From: Candidatus Woesearchaeota archaeon
Lineage (GTDB): Archaea > Nanobdellota > Nanobdellia > Woesearchaeales > GW2011-AR15
Assembly: GCA_016935095.1 (NCBI GenBank)
Contig: JAFGRO010000026.1
Span: 1-64,000 of the forward strand
Reading direction: 5' to 3'
Length of the DNA: 64,000 bases
Part shown: piece by piece, positions 18,173 to 28,780 of the stretch
Layout of the letters: every line of letters begins with the position of its first letter
How positions within the stretch are numbered: position 1 is the first letter of the stretch
Notes under the pieces: generated by a model
Database searches by the model: none
What the model was told of the DNA's origin: nothing
What the model saw: the letters and a program-made list of their open reading frames with translations, nothing else
Translations under genes and position numbers: made by a program

Positions 18173-21170
18173 AAGGATTATAAGCTGGATGCTTGTACTC
18201 TCCCTGATAATTATATCAATATTTTTTGTAAGCTCAGAATACACAGCAGGCAGTTTTTCAAATCTCACTATCTGGGATTCAGCAGATGAAAACATGCCCT
18301 ATGCAAATAAAACAACCTATTCCGGGAATATAACAACCCTATTTGCAGATTATATCAATGCAAGCTCCGGTGAAAAAATCATCAGTAGCCAGACCTGTAA
18401 AATAAAGTTTGATCTTGATTATAAAAACATGAGCTTTAACCAGGACATAAATTATTACACCTATAACATTTCATTTAATGAATCAGGCAACCATACCTAT
18501 ACAATAAACTGCTATAAGGAAAACTTTGATAATCTGACACTTGTTGATGCAATTGCTGTTTCGGAAATTATTACTGATAATGATGGCGATGGCTATCCGC
18601 CTGGTACTGACTGCAATGACAATAACCCTGATATTAATCCGGGGATGCAGGAAATCCTCTATAACGGGGCAGATGATGACTGCAACTCTGCAACACTGGA
18701 TTATATACTTTTTGACATAACAGCAAATAAGCAGACTTATGCTCTTGGGGAACTTGTTATATTGACCCTTTACTCTATTGATAACTCTGACACTTATGTA
18801 ACAATTAACTCGCCTTCGAATGTTTCATATATCTATATCTTTATGAATGAAACCTATCCTTTGACACAGGAATTCATATACACGAATAATTCAGGCTTAT
18901 ATTCAGTTGAAGCAATAAACTACTACAAGAATTATACAAATTCAAAAATTATTGATTTTGATGTCCAGAATAACCTTCAATTGAATGTTCAGGCAAACGA
19001 TACAACTATCTTCAAATCAGAATCAGTTAAATTTACCGCATCTGTAACAGGCGGAATACCTCCATATACTTATGAATGGAATTTTGATGACAGCACTACA
19101 AGCGGTGAACAGAATCCTGTGCATAAATTTACACAGCTGAAAGAGCACAATGTTATACTTAAGGTTACTGACTTCCAGTATAATCAAAAGATTCAGACTA
19201 TAAAAATAAAAGTCATTCCTGAATATGTCCTTAAAATTAAAGTTGAGGACAATATAACCAGTGAAGAGATTGAGGATGCCAAAGTCAGGCTGGGTGATGA
19301 TTATGAATATACAAACACTACAGGAGGAGTTGAATTCAGGGCAACCAATACAACATATGACCTTAAAATAACAGCCTCCGGCTACAAAACTCACAGGGAA
19401 GACATTAAGCTCAACCAAAGCCACGAACTAATAATTAAACTTCAGCCGGATGAAGATGAGTTCCCGCCTTTGCTAAGTTTAACAGAGCCAATTAATAACT
19501 CAAATATCTCTTCTGAAAAAGTGGTATTCAGGTTTTATGTAATAGATGATGATTCTGTGAATTGTACGCTTTACACTTCCCATGGAGATGGATGGTGGAG
19601 CTCTGAGAAGGAATTTACTAATATTAATTCAGATGATGACATAAGATATGAAAAATCAAACCTTAATAGTGGGGATTATTACTGGAGAATTGAATGCATT
19701 GATGAAGATAAAAATGAAGTGCAGAGCAATAACTATAAGTTTACAATAATCCGGGAAGAATCAATTTTACAGAATGAACTGAATGAACAGGAAAACCAGG
19801 ATGTAAATGAAACCTCTTCCTATGTCCAGGAAATTTATAACCTGCTTCCTGATTTTAACACATATTCTCCTGAGCAGAAGAAAATAGTTGAACTGCTGAA
19901 TATAAATGAATTAATAAAAAGTAAAAAGTTTGAGCTGGACAAGGCAAACAGTGATTTGTTTAATCTGCGATACAGGAATGATGTCATTAACATCATGGAA
20001 GAAAGGGACAAAATCCTGGATCGAATCAATGAAATAAAAAACACAACACCAAGGGCAATTAATGTATTGAAAAAAGCTGAATTTGTTAAATATGTTGATG
20101 ACGAGGATGCAGCTTCTCTGTTAGAAGAGTACATTGGTTTAAAGCACATGGATTATTCCAACAGGGAAAAAAATAAGTTTATAGAATCAAATAAGCTCTT
20201 GCAGAAAAAGACAACAATAAACACAGGAGCATATAATGTAGAGATTGAATACATTACAGGGTGGAAAAAAGAGATTACCTTAATAACAAAGAAAGTTGAC
20301 TATGATTCCTATGACAATATCAATTTTGTTGAATTTATTCCAAAAGACATAGTTGAATCTTCTAATGAAGTTACTATTCTTAATAAAGAGGCAATCATCC
20401 TGAAAAACGACCCTGTGTTTGAGCTTGCTCTTGACAACATCAATGATATAACCTATTATTTCAATAAAAAGGTTTCACTTGATATTGTGCCCCAGATAAA
20501 ATCCCTTGTAGTGTCAACAGACCTTGACAATGCAGAAAACGGCATGGGGTCTATTACAGGATTTGCATTATTTGATAAGATAGGTATGAGTTTTAAAAAT
20601 AAAACAGTATTTATCATAGAAATCCTGGTCATAATAATATTAAGCGCAGTCTATATTAACTATCAATTCAGGTATTCTCAATCTGATAATGAAAAAAAAG
20701 GCGGTTCTGCAATGCCTGTTTCAGGACATGTTGCACAGCCAGTGCCTGTTACTCAGCCAGGACCTGCTGTTCAGCAGAAATATACCCAGCCAAAAAGACA
20801 AGTTCAGCAGAACTATGAATATGTCTCCTTATTAATCAATGAGATAAATGAGCTAATCCATAAAAAGAATTTAGAAAGTGCAGCATTGAAATATTCTGAA
20901 ATTAATTTATTGTTCAATAAGCTTTCAGACTATCATAAAAATATTCTTTTTAACAGGATTTTTGCCCTCGGAGAACAAATTAATATGAATTATACTTTAG
21001 AGTTAGTGGACAAATGCTATATTGCACTAGCAAATAATCCTGGTTCTTTTGAACTTGCATATAATGAACTGCAGGAAGAATATATTAAACTTTCACATGA
21101 GCAAAAGCAAAGGGTTTACCCTGAAATATGTAAACTGCTTTCAATAATCAGCAGAAAAAATGAAGCATAA
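18159..21170 (+). CDS. large membrane-anchored surface protein with MopE-like Ca-binding, PKD and carboxypeptidase-regulatory-like domains
   Basis: 1003 aa; DNDGDGYPPGTDCNDNNPDINPGMQEILYNGADDDC, PKD GGIPPYTYEWNFDDSTTSGEQNPVHKF, IEDAKVRLGDDYEYTNTTGGVEF; C-terminal TM TVFIIEILVIIILSAVYI then cytosolic tail. Confidence 0.82.
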   Translation: MSLNKRIISWMLVLSLIIISIFFVSSEYTAGSFSNLTIWDSADENMPYANKTTYSGNITTLFADYINASSGEKIISSQTCKIKFDLDYKNMSFNQDINYYTYNISFNESGNHTYTINCYKENFDNLTLVDAIAVSEIITDNDGDGYPPGTDCNDNNPDINPGMQEILYNGADDDCNSATLDYILFDITANKQTYALGELVILTLYSIDNSDTYVTINSPSNVSYIYIFMNETYPLTQEFIYTNNSGLYSVEAINYYKNYTNSKIIDFDVQNNLQLNVQANDTTIFKSESVKFTASVTGGIPPYTYEWNFDDSTTSGEQNPVHKFTQLKEHNVILKVTDFQYNQKIQTIKIKVIPEYVLKIKVEDNITSEEIEDAKVRLGDDYEYTNTTGGVEFRATNTTYDLKITASGYKTHREDIKLNQSHELIIKLQPDEDEFPPLLSLTEPINNSNISSEKVVFRFYVIDDDSVNCTLYTSHGDGWWSSEKEFTNINSDDDIRYEKSNLNSGDYYWRIECIDEDKNEVQSNNYKFTIIREESILQNELNEQENQDVNETSSYVQEIYNLLPDFNTYSPEQKKIVELLNINELIKSKKFELDKANSDLFNLRYRNDVINIMEERDKILDRINEIKNTTPRAINVLKKAEFVKYVDDEDAASLLEEYIGLKHMDYSNREKNKFIESNKLLQKKTTINTGAYNVEIEYITGWKKEITLITKKVDYDSYDNINFVEFIPKDIVESSNEVTILNKEAIILKNDPVFELALDNINDITYYFNKKVSLDIVPQIKSLVVSTDLDNAENGMGSITGFALFDKIGMSFKNKTVFIIEILVIIILSAVYINYQFRYSQSDNEKKGGSAMPVSGHVAQPVPVTQPGPAVQQKYTQPKRQVQQNYEYVSLLINEINELIHKKNLESAALKYSEINLLFNKLSDYHKNILFNRIFALGEQINMNYTLELVDKCYIALANNPGSFELAYNELQEEYIKLSHEQKQRVYPEICKLLSIISRKNEA

Positions 21171-24100
21171 AAAAACAAGAAGAAAACATAGAATTGATTT
21201 AATATTGAATAAAATTCTATTAGTTTTAGTAGTAATCACAGCTGTCTTATCTATGCTGATGCTAAGAGAATTTATAGGATTTTTGTCATATCATGCAGCT
21301 GAAGGAGGCGTAATTACTGAGCTGAGAGTTGACCGTACACAGCCTCCTTGGGCATGGAACGGCATATATGGCCTGGTATTTGCCTTTTCAGGTTTGAATA
21401 ATACATGGATAGTGGAAACTACAAATGCAGGTATGGATCCCCTTACTATGATTGTTGACTGCCTTGAGCCTGAAATTGAGCATGAAGTCTATGCACTAAA
21501 TGCCCCTCCTGCGCAGATAAACTGGGAAAATGTAACAGCAGCAGACCCGAGTCTTATTGATAATTTTACAGGTGTGGACCCTGGAAATGCAATGGCTGCA
21601 GTAAATACATTCATCTACAATATGAGTATAAGCCTTGGAAACACAACTATTTCGGATATACCAATGGCATATACATATCAAAATGACGCATTTGGAACGG
21701 ATTTCATGCATGGTCTGCTAACTGATGGGGAGCATATAATAATAGTGTCCAAGGTTACAGACGATTATCCGCAAGGATTTGACGGTAATAATTATAATTA
21801 CCAGATGTTTGTTCCGGTACCTGCAAATTCTTCTGTTTTGTATTATCTTGTTACAGATCCTTTTGATGTATGCCCTGAAGGTGCAGAGGAAACATTCGGC
21901 AAAGGAACTGTCTATGGATGGGCATCAGACAATACTACTGGGCTTCCCCTTGAAAATGTCGATGTTTATATAGGAACAGAACACGCAGTCACTGATGCAG
22001 ATGGCTATTATAATTTATCAGTTACAAGAGGAGATTATCTGGTTGTGGCACTGAAATACGGTTATAATAATTATATCAGCAATGTATCTGTGACAGAAAA
22101 CAATGCTACACTGCATAATATTACAATGGAAATGTATGAAGAGCCGCAGGAGGGCACAGGCACAGGAGTGGGTACAGGAGTGGGCCCGGGAACAACAGAC
22201 AAAACACGTACAGGCAAAGGTCCCGGCGTTGGTCCAGGCATAGGCCCCAGCATAGGTCCTTATATGGAAAGACCGGAAGAGCCTGGGATTGACCATTTTA
22301 TAACCTTGGACAGGCTTTATAAAAGACTGAGAATAGGTAATTTCTTTGTAGAGAATATTGTCATCTATAGTTTCAGGACAGAAGCCGTAAAAGTCTATGT
22401 AAGCATTAAAGGCAACGCGTCAAAAGTAATTGAGATAGATAAGACTTCATTTACAATTGAGCCGAATTCTTATGAAAATGTGACTGTAACGGGATTTGGC
22501 CGTGAATTAGGAACTTATATTGGTTCTTTTGAAGTTTCAGGGGATCTTAATGATTCACTACCTATACAGATAATTGTGACTGATGAGGAAAAACTGCCTG
22601 TGGAAGCCCTTCTGATTCAGCTTGAATTATTAACCAAGAAGCCTTTTGCAGGTGACAGGTTTAAGTTCAGGCTTAATCTGCATAATATGCTTATTGAGGA
22701 ACAGTATAATGTCTCTTTATACTATTCTGTGAGAGGCATTGAAGCAGATACAGCCAATTATTCAATGGAAGCGGGCACAGATAATGTTGAATTGCTGACA
22801 GCACTTTCTTTGATAAAAGAATTTACAATCCCGAAAGAATGGCCGAAAGGTGAATACCTCCTTATTATTGATGCGGATTACCTTGACTTGTATTCACAGA
22901 GCTCAACTGTCTTTGAAATCTATGAGCCTATTTATATGTACAGGGTTTTTGGAAAAATAGAACTCTGGAAAATATTACTTGGTTTAATAATACTGTCTTT
23001 GATTATTTTTACAGTTATTATAATAAGAGCCAAAATTGAAGCCAAGAAGAGGTTCCATGCAAAAGTGGAGTATAATCTTCTTCCGAAAAAAGGTTCCCGT
23101 TCATTGTATGTAGGGAAGATTGCTGAAACTGAAAATGATACTTATTTTGATATGGATTCCTTAACAGTACACACGATTGTTGCAGGCTCAACCGGCGGCG
23201 GAAAAACTATTTCAGGCCAGGATATTGTTGAGGAATGCCTTATGAAAAATGTAGCAGTTGTAGTCTTTGATCCTACAGCACAATGGACAGGAATGCTGAG
23301 AAAATGCCAGGATGTGAAAATGATGTCTTTTTATCCGAGGTTTCATTTAACGAAAAAAAATGCACGTGCATTTAATGGAAATGTGCGCGCTATAAAAAAT
23401 CCCAGGGAAAAAATTGACCTGATGAAATACTGGAAAGCCGGAGAAATTAATATATTCACTTTAAGCACATTAGATCCTAAAGATATAGATGTTTTTGTTG
23501 CTAATACTGTCAGGGAAGTATTCCATTGCAATTTGCAGGAATATCGCGGACTTAGAATGCTCATGGTATATGATGAGGTCCACAGACTGTTGCCAAAGTT
23601 CGGCGGCTCTGGAGAAGGGTTTATCCAGATAGAGAGGGCATGTCGTGAATTCAGGAAATGGGGTATTGGCGTATTGCTGATTTCACAGGTCTTAGCAGAT
23701 TTCGTCGGCCAGATTAAAGCTAATATCAATACAGAAGTCCAGATGAAAACCAGGGATGAAGGTGACCTTAAAAGGATTGAAACAAAATACGGTGCAAGCT
23801 ATGTCCAGGAGCTTGTAAAAAGCCCGGTCGGTTCAGGGATGGTACAAAACTCAGCATGGAACCGCGGCAAGCCGTATTATATTACATTCAGACCAATCCT
23901 TCATAGTGTCAAAAGACTGACTGATGAAGAGCTTGCTCAGTATAATAAATATAATGAAATGGTTGATGACCTTACTTATCAGGTTGACCAGCTTGAAAAA
24001 GAAGGACAGGATGTGTTTGACCTGAGACTGGAACTGAAACTTTCTCTTGATAAAATTAAATCAGGGAATTTCAATATGGTTGATATTTATCTGGAAGGTC

Positions 24101-25086
24101 TAAAGCCAAGGCTTGAAAAAGTCTGGAAAGAGCTTGGCAAGACACCTAAGAAAAGAGAGGTTGAACTTATTTCCGAAGATGAGATTAAGGCTGATCTTGA
24201 AGCAGCCAAGAATGCCCGTGAAAAGTATGAAAAAGAAACTGGGGGAGGGGAAAAGAAAAAAGAAGAGAAAGGTCCTCTTGGATATAGTGATGATGTTCCT
24301 CCTAATAAATTACTCAAATTAGTGAATGGCATGCTTGTGATTAACATGAAAAGCCTTTATGATGAGATTGCCGCAATGAAAGAAGCTGATTTTAAGCAAC
24401 ATGTAAATGAAGAAAAAAATGATTTTTCTGACTGGATAAGAAATGCAGTCGGCAATGCAAAATTAGCTGATGTTGCTGATAAGATTATTACAAAAGATGA
24501 TTTCCTTGCATTTTTAGATGCCTGCGGAAAAAAGCAGGGAGAAAAATTCAAGCCGACACAGCCCAGGGAGAATATCCCTAAAAAGGAAGGAGGAAAAGCG
24601 GGGGAACAGCAAAAAGAAGGGGAGAAAAAAGAAGAGCCTCCTAAACAGGACCAGAAATCGGCAGAAGGTGAACAGCAACCACAAAAACCGGAAGAAAATA
24701 AACAGGGAGAGCAGCAAAATAAAAATCCTCCTGAAAATAAAGAGGAGCCTAAACCTGATGAAACAAATAAACAGCCTGAAGCTCAAAAAGATAATGAAAA
24801 GACGCAACGACCAGCACAGAACACAACTCTCTCCCCTGATCAATACTTTAAATTATCAGACGGCAGGGTTATAAAAAGCCTTCAGGAATTGCATGATTCA
24901 TTGGCAAATATGGATGATAATCTATTTAAAACTCATGTAACAGATCAGAAAAATGATTTTTCATCATGGATCAAATCTGTATTTCATGATCAGGAGCTTA
25001 GTGATAAGCTCGCAACTATAAAATCAAAAGAAGAGATAATGAAGATATTAGATGAAAAACTGAAAACTGCAAAAGGAGTGAATTGA
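21160..25086 (+). CDS. transmembrane HerA/VirB4-like (DUF87-type) ATPase with large ectodomain
   Basis: 1308 aa; N-terminal TM, ectodomain with GTGTGVGTGVGPGTT linker, second TM WKILLGLIILSLIIFTVIII, cytosolic Walker A VAGSTGGGKTISG, VVVFDPTAQWTG, MLMVYDEVHRLLPKFGG, LLISQVLADFVGQIKANINTEVQMKTRDEGDLKR. Confidence 0.85.
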   Translation: MKHKKTRRKHRIDLILNKILLVLVVITAVLSMLMLREFIGFLSYHAAEGGVITELRVDRTQPPWAWNGIYGLVFAFSGLNNTWIVETTNAGMDPLTMIVDCLEPEIEHEVYALNAPPAQINWENVTAADPSLIDNFTGVDPGNAMAAVNTFIYNMSISLGNTTISDIPMAYTYQNDAFGTDFMHGLLTDGEHIIIVSKVTDDYPQGFDGNNYNYQMFVPVPANSSVLYYLVTDPFDVCPEGAEETFGKGTVYGWASDNTTGLPLENVDVYIGTEHAVTDADGYYNLSVTRGDYLVVALKYGYNNYISNVSVTENNATLHNITMEMYEEPQEGTGTGVGTGVGPGTTDKTRTGKGPGVGPGIGPSIGPYMERPEEPGIDHFITLDRLYKRLRIGNFFVENIVIYSFRTEAVKVYVSIKGNASKVIEIDKTSFTIEPNSYENVTVTGFGRELGTYIGSFEVSGDLNDSLPIQIIVTDEEKLPVEALLIQLELLTKKPFAGDRFKFRLNLHNMLIEEQYNVSLYYSVRGIEADTANYSMEAGTDNVELLTALSLIKEFTIPKEWPKGEYLLIIDADYLDLYSQSSTVFEIYEPIYMYRVFGKIELWKILLGLIILSLIIFTVIIIRAKIEAKKRFHAKVEYNLLPKKGSRSLYVGKIAETENDTYFDMDSLTVHTIVAGSTGGGKTISGQDIVEECLMKNVAVVVFDPTAQWTGMLRKCQDVKMMSFYPRFHLTKKNARAFNGNVRAIKNPREKIDLMKYWKAGEINIFTLSTLDPKDIDVFVANTVREVFHCNLQEYRGLRMLMVYDEVHRLLPKFGGSGEGFIQIERACREFRKWGIGVLLISQVLADFVGQIKANINTEVQMKTRDEGDLKRIETKYGASYVQELVKSPVGSGMVQNSAWNRGKPYYITFRPILHSVKRLTDEELAQYNKYNEMVDDLTYQVDQLEKEGQDVFDLRLELKLSLDKIKSGNFNMVDIYLEGLKPRLEKVWKELGKTPKKREVELISEDEIKADLEAAKNAREKYEKETGGGEKKKEEKGPLGYSDDVPPNKLLKLVNGMLVINMKSLYDEIAAMKEADFKQHVNEEKNDFSDWIRNAVGNAKLADVADKIITKDDFLAFLDACGKKQGEKFKPTQPRENIPKKEGGKAGEQQKEGEKKEEPPKQDQKSAEGEQQPQKPEENKQGEQQNKNPPENKEEPKPDETNKQPEAQKDNEKTQRPAQNTTLSPDQYFKLSDGRVIKSLQELHDSLANMDDNLFKTHVTDQKNDFSSWIKSVFHDQELSDKLATIKSKEEIMKILDEKLKTAKGVN

Positions 25087-25305
25087 ATGTTTAAAGAAGT
25101 AATAAAGCTATTTGAAAGAAGAAAAGATAATCTCATAAATTTACTCGAGACTAACTCAGCAGAGATAGATGCCGGAAAACAGCACCAGCTTTACGGTGCA
25201 ATTTTAGAAATTGATTTTATGATTAAAACACTGCAGCACCATAATGATAGGCTGGCAAAAGAAAATCTGACTATGAGAAAAGACAAACTCCTGAAATTTG
25301 ATTAA
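25087..25305 (+). CDS. small hypothetical helical protein
   Basis: 72 aa, starts directly after the upstream stop and overlaps the downstream gene. Confidence 0.6.
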   Translation: MFKEVIKLFERRKDNLINLLETNSAEIDAGKQHQLYGAILEIDFMIKTLQHHNDRLAKENLTMRKDKLLKFD

Positions 25306-26233
25306 AATGAAATTGATTAACTTATTTAAAAAACCACTGAAGGGTAATATTAAATCCGAAATTAAAGATAATGCCCTGAAAAATAAGGAAACTGTTAAAA
25401 CTAAAACTACAGAAAATATTAACAATAATATTAATACTAAAATAGAAGAATATAAAAAATTCACCTTGTCACCTGCAGAGTATTTCTATATGCATGACGG
25501 CCAGATCATAAAAAATCCTGTTGAGCTGCCTTCAATACTGGAAATTCTTGATGATGAAACTTTTAAATATCATGTAACAGATCAGAAAAATGATTTCTCT
25601 AACTGGATTAAAGGCGTGTTCAGGGATAAAGAACTTTCTGATAAGCTTGCAAATGTAAAAACAAAACAGGAGACGATTTCTGTAATTAATAATTATTTAA
25701 ATAAAAACACACAGGATAACCTTCCGAATAATAATCAAAATAATACTCAAATTAAAATCCAGAATAAAATTAAGGAAGACAATATCCAAAAACCAGAACA
25801 AGCTGAGGCTCCTGTTAAAAAAGAACCTCCTAAAACAATGGACACAAAAGATTTTAATAATAAGGTTAAACAGGTCCAGGAAAGGATTAAACAAGTTCAG
25901 TTCAATGGAGAGGATTATCATCAGATTAACGATTCTTCGGAATTAGTAAAAAAATTCAATGAGGATTATCAGCAATTAAAAAATAAAGTCTCTGAAATCA
26001 GGAAAAAGGGTTATGATACAAAGATATGTGAATTGCATTTAATGAGAATTCCTCCTAAAATAAAAATTTTTGAAATAACAAAAACAGATAAAGAGGCTGA
26101 CAGGATAAAAAAATTATTCCAGGAGTTATGCCAGGAAACAAATTCGGTGATCAATTCAAATCCAATCCCTGAAAATGAAACTGCAAATTCAGAAAAAACA
26201 ACAAAACAAGAGGATACAAATAATTCAAATTAA
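25298..26233 (+). CDS. hypothetical cytosolic protein carrying the shared KNDFSxWI domain
   Basis: 311 aa; LSPAEYFYMHDGQIIKNPVELPSILEILDDETFKYHVTDQKNDFSNWIKGVFRDKELSDKLANVKTKQE. Confidence 0.7.
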   Translation: MIKMKLINLFKKPLKGNIKSEIKDNALKNKETVKTKTTENINNNINTKIEEYKKFTLSPAEYFYMHDGQIIKNPVELPSILEILDDETFKYHVTDQKNDFSNWIKGVFRDKELSDKLANVKTKQETISVINNYLNKNTQDNLPNNNQNNTQIKIQNKIKEDNIQKPEQAEAPVKKEPPKTMDTKDFNNKVKQVQERIKQVQFNGEDYHQINDSSELVKKFNEDYQQLKNKVSEIRKKGYDTKICELHLMRIPPKIKIFEITKTDKEADRIKKLFQELCQETNSVINSNPIPENETANSEKTTKQEDTNNSN

Positions 26234-26343
26234 AAAAATAAAATGATTATACTGATTAACATACTTAATGTTTCAACTGAGAAGCATACTTAAAAAAATA
26301 TAAATAATCAATTGATTATATCAATGTAAAAAAGAGGTAAAAT

Positions 26344-27666
26344 ATGTGGCCATTTAAAGAGAAATTTAAACGTATTGAAGATGAGGAACAAAAAGATGTA
26401 GTTGAAAATGCTGCTCAGGAAGAAACCAGTCAGGATGCTCCAGCGGGGGTTTCAACTTCTAAATTATCAGCGGATCTTACAAAATTAAAAGCACAGTTTG
26501 ACCAGTTTGTTGAGCTCAGGAATGTTTTTAACGAGAGATTTACAAGGCTGAATGAACAGGTTGGTGAACTCAGGGGCATGATAATGGATTCAAACAGGGC
26601 AATGCAGGATATAGAAGTTAAAACAGTCAAAGCAGTTGACCTTGTAGGTGCTGTACAGCCTGATAAACTTATGGTTGAGGTCAGGAAACAGGATGCAAAG
26701 GTTGAGGCCCTCAAGGCAAATCTGGAAAGTAATGAGGCAATGATGAAATCTATCCTTGAGCAATTAAAGGAGATGAGACAGAATATTAATAAGTTCAGGG
26801 GAATAGAACAGATTGTAAAGCTTAGTGAAGATGTAAAAAAAGAACTGATGGATGTAAAAAAAATGGGTGCCACAGTTGAAAGGCATTCTGATAAGGTCGA
26901 GGGCATATTTATTGAATCCCAGAAAAAATTCCAGGAGTTTGAGAAATTGTCTGATAAATTTGTAGATATAGATAAACGTCTTAGCACGGTTACTCAGCAA
27001 AGTGACCAGACAAAAGTCAAGATTCCGACACTGGCAGCAAAAAAAGAAGTTGAGAATCTTATTTCAAAATTCAATGATTTTGAAAAACACGTAGGCAATG
27101 TAATTGACTTATTAACAAAGCGGGCAAATGAGCTGCCGAAAGATGTTAATGACAGGTTCAAAAAACTTGAAAAAAGCATTAATGATGCATTTAATAAGCA
27201 GCTTAAAAAAGCTGAAAAAACAAATAAAATATTGAGCATACTAGAACAAAAGGCACCAAAAATAGCAGCAGAGTTAAAAATAGGGGAGGTTGTTGAAAAG
27301 CAGCAGCCACAGCAAACCCAGGAGCAACAAAAAGAAGGAGAAAAAACAGCTGAACAGCCGAAAGAAGGACAAGGACAGGAAAAAAAACAAGAACAACAAC
27401 CTCAACAGGCACAGCCTGTAATCACATCAGGCGAATCTGAGATAAAAGAGATAAAAACCGAACAAAAACCAAAAGATGCTGCCCAGGAAGGAGAAAAATC
27501 AGGAGAAGCTGGTGAGGGAGCTGGCGAAGAAACAAAAGAAGGAGAAGCCTCAAAAGAAGACGGCGAGAAAAAACCAGGCCTGTTCGGAAAATTTTTCGGA
27601 AAAAAGAAAGAAACAGGAGAAGAGCAAAAGCCAGAAGAAAATAAACAAGGAGAGGGACAAAAATAG
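26344..27666 (+). CDS. coiled-coil protein with E/K/Q-rich low-complexity tail
   Basis: 440 aa preceded by aaaaaagaggtaaaat RBS; heptad-like central region; tail PEENKQGE shared with the 21160 gene linker. Confidence 0.72.
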   Translation: MWPFKEKFKRIEDEEQKDVVENAAQEETSQDAPAGVSTSKLSADLTKLKAQFDQFVELRNVFNERFTRLNEQVGELRGMIMDSNRAMQDIEVKTVKAVDLVGAVQPDKLMVEVRKQDAKVEALKANLESNEAMMKSILEQLKEMRQNINKFRGIEQIVKLSEDVKKELMDVKKMGATVERHSDKVEGIFIESQKKFQEFEKLSDKFVDIDKRLSTVTQQSDQTKVKIPTLAAKKEVENLISKFNDFEKHVGNVIDLLTKRANELPKDVNDRFKKLEKSINDAFNKQLKKAEKTNKILSILEQKAPKIAAELKIGEVVEKQQPQQTQEQQKEGEKTAEQPKEGQGQEKKQEQQPQQAQPVITSGESEIKEIKTEQKPKDAAQEGEKSGEAGEGAGEETKEGEASKEDGEKKPGLFGKFFGKKKETGEEQKPEENKQGEGQK

Positions 27667-27770
27667 AATATTTTAATAAAAATCAAAAGAATTATAAATT
27701 TCAGGATAAAAATAATAATTATTTTAACCGAATATGAAAAAAGAGTATAACACCCGGGAGGAAATTAAAA

Positions 27771-28766
27771 ATGAAAACCATAAACAGATATTTTATTGTA
27801 ATCTGCATTTTAATTATTGTATTGACTGGCTGCAGTGAAAAAACACAAGAGCAAAAAGTTTATAGAGTAGGTGTCCTATCTGGATTGAATTTTTTTGCAG
27901 TCATAGGAGACAGCTTTAAGGAAGAGATGGCTGAGTTGGGCTATGTAGAAGGTGAAAATATTATTTATGATTTCCAGAAAACAAATTTTGAACCAGAAAA
28001 AGAGAAGCAAATACTAGAAAAATTTGTAGAAGATGATGTTGACCTGATATTTGTTTTTCCCACAGAGGTAGCATTGGCTGCTAAAGAAGCCGCCAAGGGG
28101 ACAGATATTTCCGTGCTTTTTGCCTCTGCCTTTGTAGAAGGAAATGACCTTATTGATAGCATAAGCCAACCAGGCGGGCATATTACTGGGGTTCGCTATC
28201 CAGGTACTGATGTAGCTGTTAAGCGTCTTGAAGTATTACATGAAATAATGCCAAATGCCAAAAGAGTTTGGCTACCATACCAAAAAGAATATCCAGCTGT
28301 CCCCTCTGAACTGGAGCTTGTAAGGCCAGCTGCTGAATCTTTAGGAATAACCCTTATAGAGTTTCCTGTTACTGATTTTGCACAACTACAGGAAGAGCTA
28401 CAAAACCGTGAGGATTTAGACAATTTTGACTTTGATGCTGTGTTCTATATACCAGAATCTCTTTCCACTACCAAATCTGTTTTTGAATTAATTGCTAATT
28501 TCACAAGAAAGAGTAAGATACCTATTATGGGAACAATAATTCAGACAGAGGACTATGGAACAGTATTTGGTGTCACTACTAATAATCCTGATTTTGGTGA
28601 ACTAGCTGCACCTATTGCTGACAAAATCTTAAGGGGAATTCCTGCCGGCACAATTCCTGTTGTTTCACCTGAGTCCAAGCTTATAATAAATTATAAAGTA
28701 GCACAAGAACTTGGAATTGAAATTCCAGAGGGATTGCTAGTCAGGGCTGATGATGTAATTCGCTGA
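27771..28766 (+). CDS. ABC-type substrate-binding lipoprotein (TrpX-like family), copy 1
   Basis: 331 aa; lipobox LTGCSEK; YRVGVLSGLNFFAVIGDSFKEEMAELGYVEGENIIYDFQ; GGHITGVRYPGTDVAVKRLEVLHEIMPNAKRVWLPY. Confidence 0.9.
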   Translation: MKTINRYFIVICILIIVLTGCSEKTQEQKVYRVGVLSGLNFFAVIGDSFKEEMAELGYVEGENIIYDFQKTNFEPEKEKQILEKFVEDDVDLIFVFPTEVALAAKEAAKGTDISVLFASAFVEGNDLIDSISQPGGHITGVRYPGTDVAVKRLEVLHEIMPNAKRVWLPYQKEYPAVPSELELVRPAAESLGITLIEFPVTDFAQLQEELQNREDLDNFDFDAVFYIPESLSTTKSVFELIANFTRKSKIPIMGTIIQTEDYGTVFGVTTNNPDFGELAAPIADKILRGIPAGTIPVVSPESKLIINYKVAQELGIEIPEGLLVRADDVIR

Positions 28767-28780
28767 TTATTAAAAAAGAG

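Noticed and set aside
21496-22296. Several ORFs on both strands (21496-21711, 21779-21973, 22018-22296, 22071-22253)
   Set aside because: All nested in the HerA-like ATPase ectodomain coding region; the GPGVGP-type repeat gives artificial open frames on the other strand.
24087-24874. Overlapping charged/aromatic ORFs around the ATPase C-terminal region
   Set aside because: Alternate frames of a low-complexity K/E/Q-rich coding stretch.
26430-27686. Minus-strand and off-frame ORFs in the coiled-coil gene, including 185-aa 26430-26987
   Set aside because: Serine/phenylalanine-rich products typical of the antisense of K/E-rich coiled-coil coding sequence.
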